A DNA stretch of 64,000 nt from Syntrophomonas wolfei subsp. methylbutyratica (lineage in GTDB: Bacteria; Bacillota; Syntrophomonadia; Syntrophomonadales; Syntrophomonadaceae). Every line of letters begins with the position of its first letter. Position 1 is the stretch's first letter. Positions 8,132 through 15,679 of the stretch are shown in pieces. The translations under genes were made by a program, and so were the position numbers. The notes beneath the pieces were generated by a model that worked only from the letters and a program-made list of their open reading frames with translations, ran no database searches and had not been told where the DNA came from. The DNA lies in NCBI RefSeq assembly GCF_001570625.1, contig NZ_BBQT01000003.1, positions 202,706 through 266,705 on the forward strand. Direction: 5' to 3'.

Positions 8132-9346
8132 TTATAATTTACCGCGAATGAAAAAATCCATGAGCTCATGGCCCTGCTCAATAATCATACCCTGACTGCC
8201 ATTAATTTCATCATAAACCCCCGCTGGATTTTCCTGCGGACGGTTCTTGTCAAAAAACAGGAAAGGCACGGGTTCGGATGAGTGGGTCTGGATGGTCAGG
8301 GGAGTGGGGTGATCCGGTAGAATCAATACCCGCAGTTCCTCGAACTCATCCATTTCTTTTACTACCAAAGATACCACCTCTTTATCGAGCTGCTCTATGC
8401 TCCAGATTTTTTTCTCCAGATTGCCCTGGTGGCCGGCTTCATCAGGTGATTCAATATGCAAGTACACAAAATCCTGGTCCTGTTTTAATTCGTTTAAAGC
8501 GGCTCTGGCCTTACCGGCAAAATTGGTTACTATGCCGCCGGTGGCTCCTGCTACCGATACCGGTTTAAGCCCGGCAGAAATGCCTAATCCTTTTACCAGG
8601 TCTACTGCTGCTACTACTGAGCCATGAAGAGCGAATTTCTCTTGAAAGCTCGGCAGTGAAGGTTTACTCCCTTCCCCCCAGAACCAAACCGAAGTAGCCG
8701 GATTATGTCCAGCCTCCAGGCGAGACCGGTATAAGGGATGCTGCTGCAGGATAAGAGAGCTTTTTCTCATTATTTCCAGGAGGGGGGCGGAATCGCGTCC
8801 CTGAGGCAGGTATTCTTTAATTGGGCGTCCGGAAATATCATGAGGGGGAGTTAAGATTATTTCTCGACCTAATCCGTTTTTCCATAGCAGTAGGTGCCGG
8901 TAACTGATACCGGGATAAAAATTAAAACTAGCACTGCCCAATTCTTTTTCCAGGAGCTGCAACAACACGGCGGAATCCCGGGTATCAATTTCCCCCGCAC
9001 TGTAATCGAGCATCTTGCGCTCACTATATTCTGATTCAGTTGACAGGCATACCAGGTTGCAGCGTAAAGCCAGGTCTTCATCCCCCATTTCCACCCCCAT
9101 GCTTACTGCCTCCAGGGGGGATCGTCCCGTATAATAACGGCTGGGATCATAACCCATTACTGAGAGATTAGCCACATCGCTTCCCGGGGGAAAACCGGGT
9201 GGAATGGTATTGACCTGGCCGATAACGGCTTTTTTGGCCAGCAAATCTATATATGGGGTATAGGCATATTGCAGGGGAGTTTTATCCCCTAGTTCCGGAA
9301 TAATATAATCAGCCATCCCGTCTCCCAGGATTACTAAATATTTCAA
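8132..9346 (-). CDS. apgM: ApgM-type phosphoglycerate mutase / proposed homoserine kinase
   Basis: A 404-residue alkaline-phosphatase-superfamily protein of the archaeal-type cofactor-independent phosphoglycerate mutase family. Seen: the metal and nucleophile region MKYLVILGDGMADYIIPELG then PGSDVANLSVMGYDP (Ser nucleophile), TGRSPLEAVSMGV, and the C-terminal metal ligands HIESPDEAGHQG and LILPDHPTPL. A subfamily of these proteins in organisms lacking ThrB is annotated as a proposed homoserine kinase; the position facing thrC, with aspartate kinase nearby, fits that role here (inference). The start is TTG 9346, eight bases after AGGAG. A glycolytic mutase role cannot be excluded. Confidence 0.88.
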   Translation of the reverse strand: MKYLVILGDGMADYIIPELGDKTPLQYAYTPYIDLLAKKAVIGQVNTIPPGFPPGSDVANLSVMGYDPSRYYTGRSPLEAVSMGVEMGDEDLALRCNLVCLSTESEYSERKMLDYSAGEIDTRDSAVLLQLLEKELGSASFNFYPGISYRHLLLWKNGLGREIILTPPHDISGRPIKEYLPQGRDSAPLLEIMRKSSLILQQHPLYRSRLEAGHNPATSVWFWGEGSKPSLPSFQEKFALHGSVVAAVDLVKGLGISAGLKPVSVAGATGGIVTNFAGKARAALNELKQDQDFVYLHIESPDEAGHQGNLEKKIWSIEQLDKEVVSLVVKEMDEFEELRVLILPDHPTPLTIQTHSSEPVPFLFFDKNRPQENPAGVYDEINGSQGMIIEQGHELMDFFIRGKL

Positions 9347-9564
9347 AGACTATCACTCCTGTAGCTTTTTTTATAGAGTATAACATTATTAAGGAAACAG
9401 TTGAAAAGATTGTTGAAGAAACCCGTAGTTGGGTATAATTAATAAGAAAGTAAGGAGTGAGGGGTAAGGTATGAGGAGCAGGAACATCAGTGTTTTTGTC
9501 TCTGGACTATAATATAATAAGTTAATTAACTTTAGTTGCTATAGATTATTTTATGGGGGTTCTT

Positions 9565-10428
9565 ATGCAAAACGAATTTTACGATATTACTATACTGGGA
9601 TGTGGCCCGGCGGGCTTATCTGCAGCCATAAATGCGACCATACGAAATAAAAAAGTATTGATAATCGGGGCCGAGATATGCAGCCCGCCCTTACACAAGG
9701 CCCAGAAAATCGATAATTACTTGGGTATTCCCGGAGTTAGAGGGGAAGAACTGCTGAATCGCTTTATGGAACATGCTCTGGACATGGGTATTGAAATCAT
9801 CAGCACTAAGGCAGAAGCCATAAATGAAGCTGAGGGAGTATATAATATACTGGTCAAGGGAGAATTGCTAAAGAGCAAGGCTATTATCATAGCCACAGGC
9901 ATCCCCTATAAACCTACACTACCCCGGGAGGAAGATATGCTAGGTCGGGGATTGGGCTACTGTGCTACCTGCGATGGTCCCATTTATCGGAGCAAGGATG
10001 TGCTGTTAATAGCACACAGCAGCGAAGCGGAAAGTGAAGCTAATTATATGGCGGAGATCTGCCGGAAGGTTTATTATTTGCCTCTCTACCAGGAAACAAT
10101 GGAACTCGACCCTAGAATAGAGACTATAAATGGAAAACCAGGGGAAATTATTGGTTCTGACTTTGTTCAAGGGTTAAAACTAAAAGATGGTAGTGAAATA
10201 AGGGTTGAAGGTTTATTTGTTTTGGGCGGAGAAACGGCCCCTGATCGCTTAATTCCTGGCCTGGAGATAAGCGATAAACACATAAAGGTTAACCGGCAAC
10301 AGGAAACCAATCTTCCCGGAGTATTTGCCGCCGGGGATTGTACCGGTCCTCCCTACCAGGTGGCGAAGTCAGTAGGAGAAGGACAGGTGGCTGGCCTTAA
10401 TGCCAGCAAATATGTGGGAAAGAAATAA
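9565..10428 (+). CDS. Thioredoxin-reductase-like flavoprotein lacking the NADPH motif
   Basis: 287 residues. The N-terminal FAD motif GCGPAGLSAA and the C-terminal FAD motif FAAGDCTGPPYQVAKS are normal, and the redox pair C133-A-T-C136 is present in GYCATCDGP. The middle domain is abnormal: where NADPH-dependent enzymes have GGGxSA and HRRxxxR, this has LLIAHSSEAESEANYMA and YYLPLYQE, so pyridine-nucleotide binding looks lost. This resembles the clostridial ferredoxin-linked flavin thioredoxin reductases (FFTR) and related NADPH-independent forms. ATG 9565 follows GGGGG by six bases and is preferred over ATG 9553, which has none. Single gene with unknown partner; no thioredoxin is adjacent. 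Confidence 0.8.
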   Translation: MQNEFYDITILGCGPAGLSAAINATIRNKKVLIIGAEICSPPLHKAQKIDNYLGIPGVRGEELLNRFMEHALDMGIEIISTKAEAINEAEGVYNILVKGELLKSKAIIIATGIPYKPTLPREEDMLGRGLGYCATCDGPIYRSKDVLLIAHSSEAESEANYMAEICRKVYYLPLYQETMELDPRIETINGKPGEIIGSDFVQGLKLKDGSEIRVEGLFVLGGETAPDRLIPGLEISDKHIKVNRQQETNLPGVFAAGDCTGPPYQVAKSVGEGQVAGLNASKYVGKK

Positions 10429-10581
10429 TCAAAGTTGCGGAGATGATAAATATCGCTCACCTTCATAAAAAGAGTTTTCAGAGATGTCATAATTATAGGA
10501 GAATTATTATATAAAAGGATACAAAGGCAAAGGTGCTCTATACTAGAATTATAGGATTAAAACAAAGTGGGCTGTTAATGG

Positions 10582-10610
10582 TTGACTAAAATAGAGGCTG
10601 ATGCTATAAT
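10582..10610 (+). promoter_or_regulatory. Promoter of the tRNA cluster
   Basis: TTGACT at 10582-10587 and TATAAT at 10605-10610 with an ideal 17-bp spacer; tRNA-Asp begins 13 bp downstream. Probably drives Asp, Phe and Gly together. Confidence 0.85.
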
Positions 10611-10622
10611 AAACTTCGTTGC

Positions 10623-10698
10623 GGAGCCGTGGTGTAGCGGTTAACATGCCGGCCTGTCACGCCGGAGATCGAGGGTTCAAATCCCTTCGGCTTCGCCA
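10623..10698 (+). tRNA. tRNA-Asp (anticodon GTC)
   Basis: Acceptor GGAGCCG pairs with CGGCTTC, discriminator G, encoded CCA. Anticodon stem CCGGC/GCCGG with loop CTGTCAC gives GTC. Confidence 0.95.
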
Positions 10699-10731
10699 TA
10701 ATACGCTTATTTTTTCGAGGGAGATAAACCT

Positions 10732-10807
<76 letters not shown>

Positions 10808-10815
10808 TGAAAAAT

Positions 10816-10890
10816 GCGGAAGTGGCTCAGTGGTAGAGCATCGCCTTGCCAAGGCGAGGGTCGCGAGTTCGAATCTCGTCTTCCGCTCCA
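10816..10890 (+). tRNA. tRNA-Gly (anticodon GCC)
   Basis: Acceptor GCGGAAG/CTTCCGC, discriminator T, encoded CCA. Anticodon stem TCGCC/GGCGA with loop TTGCCAA gives GCC. Only 8 bp after tRNA-Phe, so co-transcribed. Confidence 0.95.
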
Positions 10891-10950
10891 TTGAATTCCA
10901 GGCGTTACGAAGTAACGCTTTTGTTTTGAATAGTATTTTAGTGAATTATT

Positions 10951-10959
10951 TGTTATAAT
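10951..10959 (+). promoter_or_regulatory. Extended -10 promoter before tRNA-Cys
   Basis: TG-T-TATAAT at 10951-10959 is an extended -10 element; no good -35 box is seen. The start of tRNA-Cys is 37 bp downstream. It may give tRNA-Cys its own transcript. Confidence 0.4.
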
Positions 10960-10995
10960 AACATCGCATAAGCGAGGCATAGCAGTAGAGATTTT

Positions 10996-11071
10996 GGGCG
11001 GGTGGCGAAGAGGCTAACGCTGTGGTCTGCAAAATCACCATTCACCGGTTCGAATCCGGTCCCGCCCTCCA
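10996..11071 (+). tRNA. tRNA-Cys (anticodon GCA)
   Basis: Acceptor GGGCGGG/CCCGCCC, discriminator T as expected for Cys, encoded CCA. Anticodon stem GTGGT/ATCAC with loop CTGCAAA gives GCA. Confidence 0.95.
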
Positions 11072-11086
11072 TAATAGTAACTAAAG

Positions 11087-11113
11087 CCTTCCGTTTTTGG
11101 GGAAGGTTTTTTT
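11087..11113 (+). terminator. Terminator after tRNA-Cys
   Basis: CCTTCC and GGAAGG with an 8-base loop, followed by seven Ts. Confidence 0.85.
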
Positions 11114-11264
11114 ATGCAAAGAATCTCTCATTTTTTCATGTTATTAGAATATAAAATTGCTAAATCGGAAAGCGAGCCAGTTACTCATTTTGCTTGCAAA
11201 AAGAAGGATGTTTTGATAAACTAATTCATGCGCTAGAGATAAATACGAAATGAGAAAACTACAT

Positions 11265-11353
11265 GCCCGGGTGGCGGAATAGGCAGACGCACGGGACTTA
11301 AAATCCCGCGAGGTTTACCCCTCGTGCCGGTTCGACCCCGGCCTCGGGCACCA
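11265..11353 (+). tRNA. tRNA-Leu (anticodon TAA)
   Basis: A class II tRNA with a long variable arm (GAGGTTTACCCCTC). Acceptor GCCCGGG/CTCGGGC, discriminator A, encoded CCA. Anticodon stem CGGGA/TCCCG with loop CTTAAAA gives TAA. Confidence 0.95.
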
Positions 11354-11367
11354 TGAAATTAATAAAT

Positions 11368-11395
11368 CCATCGTCTATACGGTGGTTTTTTTTTA
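11368..11395 (+). terminator. Terminator after tRNA-Leu
   Basis: CCATCG and CGGTGG form a 6-bp stem (one G-U) around TCTATA, followed by a run of nine Ts. Confidence 0.8.
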
Positions 11396-11438
11396 TTTAA
11401 ACGGGATTAATATTTGCAAGAAAAAGATAATAAAGTAC

Positions 11439-11467
11439 TTGCCATTCTTTTAAAAAATGATTATATT
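11439..11467 (+). promoter_or_regulatory. Promoter of the Rrf2-hcp group
   Basis: TTGCCA (11439-11444), 17-bp spacer, TATATT (11462-11467). Downstream at 11483-11494 lies AAGACAAACTTA, nearly identical to AAGACAAACATA at 11968-11979 in front of hcp; this could be an operator for the Rrf2 protein (inference). Confidence 0.7.
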
Positions 11468-11514
11468 ATAAACAATACCAAGAAGACAAACTTAGTCTGA
11501 AAAGGAGTTGCACC

Positions 11515-11928
11515 ATGCAGATCACACGCCAGACCGAATATGCTATTAAGATATTAATTGAACTTGCTAAATCTCCTTTTGGAGAATTGATACCCAGCAA
11601 GCTTATTGCCGAGCAACAGGATATACCCGGCATGTTTTTGCAAAAGACGGTGCAACTTTTATCACGGGCTGGATTAGTCAGTACGCAACGGGGTATTCAA
11701 GGGGGGGTGAGACTAACAGTATCTGCAGACAAGATTACTACTGCTGATGTGATAACTGCAATCGAAGGACCTCTAGCTTTAAATCTTTGTTTATCGCCGG
11801 GTTATTCTTGTCCTAATATGGCAGATTGCCAGGTGAGACGTATTTTGGGGCGAGCCCAGGCGGCTTTGTTGCACGAATTACAGCAGGAAAGTATAGCAGA
11901 TATAGTAGAAGGGAAACTGGCCAAGTGA
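11515..11928 (+). CDS. Rrf2-family regulator, NsrR/IscR-like
   Basis: A 137-residue winged-helix regulator. The N-terminus MQITRQTEYAIKILIELAKS and the wing RGIQGGVRL are typical of Rrf2. It has three cysteines in CLSPGYSCPNMADC (C-x6-C-x5-C), the position used for an Fe-S cluster in IscR and NsrR. It starts 86 bp before hcp on the same strand, a linkage seen for NO-sensing NsrR-type regulators, so a nitrosative-stress sensor that controls hcp is likely (inference). RBS AAGGAG precedes the ATG. The spacing of the cysteines is not identical to either IscR or NsrR. Confidence 0.88.
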   Translation: MQITRQTEYAIKILIELAKSPFGELIPSKLIAEQQDIPGMFLQKTVQLLSRAGLVSTQRGIQGGVRLTVSADKITTADVITAIEGPLALNLCLSPGYSCPNMADCQVRRILGRAQAALLHELQQESIADIVEGKLAK

Positions 11929-12010
11929 TGGATAAGAGCCCTTAACCTGGGCGGTATTACCACAAATAAGACAAACATAATCAACAATATCTTATAGAGA
12001 GGGGAAATAT

Positions 12011-13642
12011 ATGATGTTTTGTAATCAGTGTGAACAGACTTCCAAGGGTGCAGGTTGTACTGTGGTAGGAGTTTGTGGCAAGAATTCTGAGGTGGCGGTT
12101 TTGCAGGATCTCCTAACATTTTCCTTGCGGCGTTTAGCTATCTACGCCAGGGCCGCTCATCAAGCCGGCTTGATTACTACGGAATTAAATTATTTCATTA
12201 CTGAGACTCTCTTTAGCACTTTAACCAATGTTAATTTCGATGCCAGCGATTTTATTAGCTGGTTGGAAAAAGCGGAGAAGAAGATAGAATTATTAAAGGA
12301 GAAGCTGATGCCGCTGGGGGTTGAGGTAGTCTTGCCAGCTTCTATGGAATCATTTGTTCTGGCAAAAGAGATGCCGCAGATGTTAGAACAAGGACAAGAT
12401 CTGGCGGGCTTGGAAAAGCTGTCAGGCGATCCTGATTTGAATTCATTGCAGCAGCTTCTGCTTTATGGAGTTAGGGGAATTGCCGCTTATGCACACCATG
12501 CAGCTATTTTGGGACAGGAAGACCAGTCTGTTTATGATTTCATCTACGAAGCTCTGGCTGATTTGGGAAGCGAAAAGGATATGAACGAATGGTTAACCTT
12601 GCTTATGAAATGTGGTGAAATTAACCTGCGGGCCATGGAACTATTAGATGCCGGTAATACCGGATCATTCGGGCATCCTGCCCCTACTCCGGTGGCTCTG
12701 GGGACGAAAGCTGGAAAATGCATTCTGGTCTCCGGGCATGATCTAAGAGATCTCAAAATCCTGCTGGAGCAGACTGATGGCAAGGGAATAAATATTTATA
12801 CCCATGGTGAAATGCTGCCGGCTCATGGTTATCCGGAACTTAAAAAGTATAAACACCTGGTCGGTCATTATGGTACAGCCTGGCAAAATCAGAAGAAGGA
12901 ATTTGCTGCTTTTCCGGGGGTTATATTGATGACAACCAACTGCATTCAGGAACCCCAGATAGCTTATGCCCAAAATATCTTTACTACCGGGCCGGTAGGC
13001 TGGCCGGGAGTTGCTCATGTGGAAAATAAGGATTTTAGTGTAGTAATAAATAGAGCCTTGGAATTGCCAGGTTTTGAATATGATAGTGATAAGGGCATGG
13101 TTTTGGCCGGATTTGCCCACTCAGCCGTGCTGGGAGTAGCCGGAGCTATTGTTGAAGCTGTGAAGAATGGAGCGATTAAACATTTCCTGCTGGTAGGCGG
13201 TTGTGATGGTGCCAGGGTTGGAAGAAGCTATTATAGCGAACTGGTGGATAAGGCTCCCAACGATACAATTATTCTCACCCTGGGTTGTGGAAAATTCCGT
13301 TTCTTCGACTATCAGTTGGGTGATATTCAGGGTATCCCTCGTTTAATCGACCTGGGCCAGTGTAATGACGCTTACTCAGCGGTGCAAATAGCCGTTGCTT
13401 TGGCGAAGGCCTTTGATTGTGAAGTCAATGACCTGCCCTTGTCCCTGGTTCTGTCCTGGTATGAACAAAAGGCGGTATCCATTCTCCTCAGCCTTCTCTA
13501 TCTGGGAATCAAGAATATTCGCCTGGGGCCATCTCTTCCGGCTTTTGTATCCCCTGGAGTATTGCAATTTCTGGTAGATAACTTCGGTATTAAACCCATT
13601 AGCTCGGCAGAAGAAGATCTTCGGGCCATACTGGCTGGATAA
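12011..13642 (+). CDS. hcp: Hybrid-cluster protein (hydroxylamine reductase / NO reductase type)
   Basis: A 543-residue Hcp with the anaerobe-type N-terminal cysteine motif CNQCEQTSKGAGC...C (C-x2-C-x8-C-x5-C) for the 4Fe-4S cluster. Hybrid-cluster ligands are visible in SGHDLRDLK (His), TTNCIQEP, LLVGGCDGARVGR and LTLGCGKFRF (Cys), with a Glu in YTHGEMLPAHGYPEL. Hcp reduces hydroxylamine in vitro and NO to N2O in vivo in studied bacteria. It is cytoplasmic and linked downstream to the PCP_red-CGGC protein (38 bp gap) and upstream to the Rrf2 regulator. The start may be either of two adjacent ATGs (12011 or 12014). Confidence 0.97.
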   Translation: MMFCNQCEQTSKGAGCTVVGVCGKNSEVAVLQDLLTFSLRRLAIYARAAHQAGLITTELNYFITETLFSTLTNVNFDASDFISWLEKAEKKIELLKEKLMPLGVEVVLPASMESFVLAKEMPQMLEQGQDLAGLEKLSGDPDLNSLQQLLLYGVRGIAAYAHHAAILGQEDQSVYDFIYEALADLGSEKDMNEWLTLLMKCGEINLRAMELLDAGNTGSFGHPAPTPVALGTKAGKCILVSGHDLRDLKILLEQTDGKGINIYTHGEMLPAHGYPELKKYKHLVGHYGTAWQNQKKEFAAFPGVILMTTNCIQEPQIAYAQNIFTTGPVGWPGVAHVENKDFSVVINRALELPGFEYDSDKGMVLAGFAHSAVLGVAGAIVEAVKNGAIKHFLLVGGCDGARVGRSYYSELVDKAPNDTIILTLGCGKFRFFDYQLGDIQGIPRLIDLGQCNDAYSAVQIAVALAKAFDCEVNDLPLSLVLSWYEQKAVSILLSLLYLGIKNIRLGPSLPAFVSPGVLQFLVDNFGIKPISSAEEDLRAILAG

Positions 13643-13680
13643 TTATATTAATAGTCAACATAAAGAAGGTGAAATCAACT

Positions 13681-14199
13681 ATGAAGTGGACCAAGGAAGC
13701 TGAGCTTGAACTTAAAAAGGTACCGGTATTTGTTCGCAAAATGGCAAAAAAAGCGGTGGAGATGGATGTGGGGAATGCTGGCAGAGACCTGGTAACAGCT
13801 GAGGATTTAAAAATTGCCCGGGAAAAGCATATAAGTTTTGCGGAAGAGCAGCCGGAACAGGATGGTCCAAAGCCCACTCGTATAGCCATTGTACGCTGTG
13901 AAACGGTTTCTGAGGTATGCCCGGGCGTAGCTTGCTTTAAAGCCTTTAAGCAGAGGCGGGCATATTTTAAGGATTACGGACCGGAAACTGAAATAATTGG
14001 GTTTTTTACTTGTGGGGGGTGTCCGGGAAGGCGGGTATCAAGATTGGTAGAGAAATTAAAGCCTTTTAACCTGGACATACTGCATCTTTCTTCCTGTATG
14101 TTGTTGGAGAATTCTTATCCTGCTTGCCCCCACAAGGAAGAAATTAAAAAGATAGCAGAAGCTATGGGTGTCAAGGTAGTAAGCGGAACCCACCACTAA
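13681..14199 (+). CDS. PCP_red and CGGC domain fusion protein
   Basis: A 172-residue two-domain protein. Residues 2-48 (WTKEAELELKKVPVFVRKMA to LVTAEDLKIAREK) match the PCP_red domain, found at the C-terminus of dark-operative protochlorophyllide reductase subunits and at the end of redox proteins. Residues about 65-140 match the CGGC domain (RCETVSEVCPGVACFKAFKQ, FFTCGGCPGRR, LSSCMLLENSYPACPH) with about eight cysteines suggesting metal or redox chemistry. ATG 13681 follows AGAAGGTG; an in-frame GTG at 13669 overlaps that site. Being 38 bp after hcp, it may be an Hcp partner or electron carrier (inference). Function unknown. Confidence 0.82.
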   Translation: MKWTKEAELELKKVPVFVRKMAKKAVEMDVGNAGRDLVTAEDLKIAREKHISFAEEQPEQDGPKPTRIAIVRCETVSEVCPGVACFKAFKQRRAYFKDYGPETEIIGFFTCGGCPGRRVSRLVEKLKPFNLDILHLSSCMLLENSYPACPHKEEIKKIAEAMGVKVVSGTHH

Positions 14200-14203
14200 A
14201 TTA

Positions 14204-14395
14204 GCGCAAGGACGGGAGCGACCGAGCCAGGTCGGGTGCGATGCCCACCGGGTAGGGCCTGCCAGCCACCCGTAGCCAGCAAAAGCGGTTTCATCGGCGG
14301 CTACCCTGACAGCAGCTTCCGGCCCAGGGATACACGACCAAAGCAGAAGCGGCCGCAACGATTGTGAAACTGCTGTAAGCTGTGAAATAGAGGCA
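14204..14395 (+). other. GC-rich structured stretch, possible group II intron remnant
   Basis: A 190-bp island clearly richer in GC than its surroundings, with no coding frame but several nested stems: CCGA/TCGG, CGGGT/ACCCG, GTAGCC/GGCTAC and GCTTC/GAAGC. It is followed at 14400 by an ATG frame of ten codons. The order of stems and the phrases GGGAGCGACCGAG and CTGCCAGCCACCCGTAGCC remind me of the 5' part of clostridial group II introns upstream of the reverse-transcriptase gene, with the rest deleted; this is from memory and unproven. It might instead be a small structured RNA. Confidence 0.4.
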
Positions 14396-14412
14396 AATTA
14401 TGAAGGGGAAAC

Positions 14413-14458
14413 ATGCAAAGGGATGCCTTTAATTAATAAAGCGGTATCCCTTTTGCAT
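14413..14458 (+). terminator. Imperfect hairpin downstream of the PCP_red-CGGC gene
   Basis: ATGCAAA-GGGATGCC and GGTATCCC-TTTTGCAT pair over about 14 bases with one bulge and one G-U. It could stop transcription from the hcp group. Confidence 0.5.
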
Positions 14459-14577
14459 TAAACATGCTTTGAGAAAAATATTCGAATAAATAAGGAAAGG
14501 ACTTTTATAATTAACGTAACAAAATATCTCACATCGAGTTTATCTTTATAAGATCTGATAGTTGTCTAATCACTCAA

Positions 14578-14627
14578 AATCCGATACTTTTTAGCGTATT
14601 CCGAATAACGCTAAAAAGTATCGGATT
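14578..14627 (-). terminator. 20-bp perfect inverted repeat after the ABC operon
   Basis: 14578-14597 and 14608-14627 are exact complements around a 10-base loop. On the minus strand it follows the ABC ATPase stop by 37 bp and is followed by TTTTGAG, so it probably terminates that operon. It is unusually long and AT-rich for a terminator. Confidence 0.6.
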
Positions 14628-14663
14628 TCCGCAAAGAAGTGTGAACCCTATATTTTATAACCC

Positions 14664-15668
14664 CTATCTACTTTTGCGGTTCAAACGGAAGAAGGAAGAA
14701 ATAAACCCTGAACGTCGTTCGGGCAAATCACTCACGTCGCTCTTGACCAGTCGTAACAAGATATCCTCCAAGCTGCTTTCCTGTAAACCAAAGGACAATA
14801 CTCTGGCATCATGTGCTAAAGCCTCCTGCATGATGCGAGGCCGGAGTTCCTCTTGCTTGGTGGCATTGATGTATAACCTGTCTCCACTCTCTTCAATACG
14901 ATTAACTCCAGGTATTTTATGCAAAGCTTCTGCCACCTGTTGATTCGGACCTGCCATAGATAGTTCAATATTCAGGCTATCGCTTGCGGTACTGCGCAGA
15001 TGGTCAATGGTATCCATAGCCACCAAATGGCCGTGGTCGAAAATTCCCACCACATCGCAAATAGCCTCAACTTCCGGCAGGACATGAGAGGACATCAGTA
15101 CGGTTACTTCCCTCTCTTGGCGCAGCCTCAGAATTAATTCCCTCATGTTCTTCGCACCAAGCGGGTCTAAGCCCAGTGTAGGCTCGTCTAAAAAGAGAAC
15201 TTGAGGGTCTGAAAGCAACGCCTGAGCCAAACCTAAACGGTGCCTCATTCCTCTTGAATAACCTCCCACCAATACGTTCTTCTTATCCATCAGCCCAACA
15301 AGTGCTAACGCGTAGTCGATACGCCGGTTTTGTTCATTAATCGGGACGTCCAGCAGACGGCATATATAGCGCAAAGTTTCCAATGTGGTCATCCGAGTGT
15401 AGAAAGCTGGGTTTTCGGCTACATATCCTATGTGAGAGCGTACCATCATAGGGTCCTTAACCACATCATACCCCGACACGATTGCAGTTCCGCTGTCGGG
15501 ACTGATTAAACTGACCATCATCTTAAACGTAGTGGTCTTGCCCGCTCCGTTTAGCCCCAGCAAGCCGAAAGAACCGCCCTTCTTGACTGAAAAGCTCACA
15601 TTGTCCACTGCTTTAAGGTCGCCATACCATTTCGTTAATCCTTTAGCATCAACTGCGAAGTCGTTCAT
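14664..15668 (-). CDS. ABC-2 type exporter ATP-binding protein
   Basis: A 334-residue ATPase. Walker A GLNGAGKTTT, Q-loop region YVAENPAFYTRMT, signature GYSRGMRHRLGLAQAL (SRGM in place of the usual SGGQ, common in the NosF/CcmA-like group), Walker B VLFLDEPTLGLDP and H-loop SSHVLPEVEA are intact. The C-terminal 100 residues form the accessory domain of DrrA/CcmA-like ATPases. The start ATG 15668 follows AGGAGGAGG. It lies 11 bp after the permease gene, in one operon. The substrate is unknown. Confidence 0.92.
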   Translation of the reverse strand: MNDFAVDAKGLTKWYGDLKAVDNVSFSVKKGGSFGLLGLNGAGKTTTFKMMVSLISPDSGTAIVSGYDVVKDPMMVRSHIGYVAENPAFYTRMTTLETLRYICRLLDVPINEQNRRIDYALALVGLMDKKNVLVGGYSRGMRHRLGLAQALLSDPQVLFLDEPTLGLDPLGAKNMRELILRLRQEREVTVLMSSHVLPEVEAICDVVGIFDHGHLVAMDTIDHLRSTASDSLNIELSMAGPNQQVAEALHKIPGVNRIEESGDRLYINATKQEELRPRIMQEALAHDARVLSFGLQESSLEDILLRLVKSDVSDLPERRSGFISSFFRLNRKSR

Positions 15669-15679
15669 TGTGCCTCCTC

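Noticed and set aside
8278..8627. Plus-strand open frames inside apgM
   Set aside because: Antisense shadows of a clearly conserved enzyme.
9440..9475. Possible promoter or operator before the thioredoxin-reductase-like gene
   Set aside because: The purine-rich stretch matches the short GTGAGGAG-type repeat rather than a promoter; TATAAT at 9508 lacks a fitting -35 box.
13669..13680. GTG 13669 as the start of the PCP_red-CGGC gene
   Set aside because: It overlaps the Shine-Dalgarno that serves ATG 13681.
14664..15668. Truncation of the ABC ATPase because of the unusual SRGM signature and basic C-terminus
   Set aside because: Length and C-terminal domain are normal for DrrA/CcmA-like ATPases, and the frame has a proper stop and terminator.
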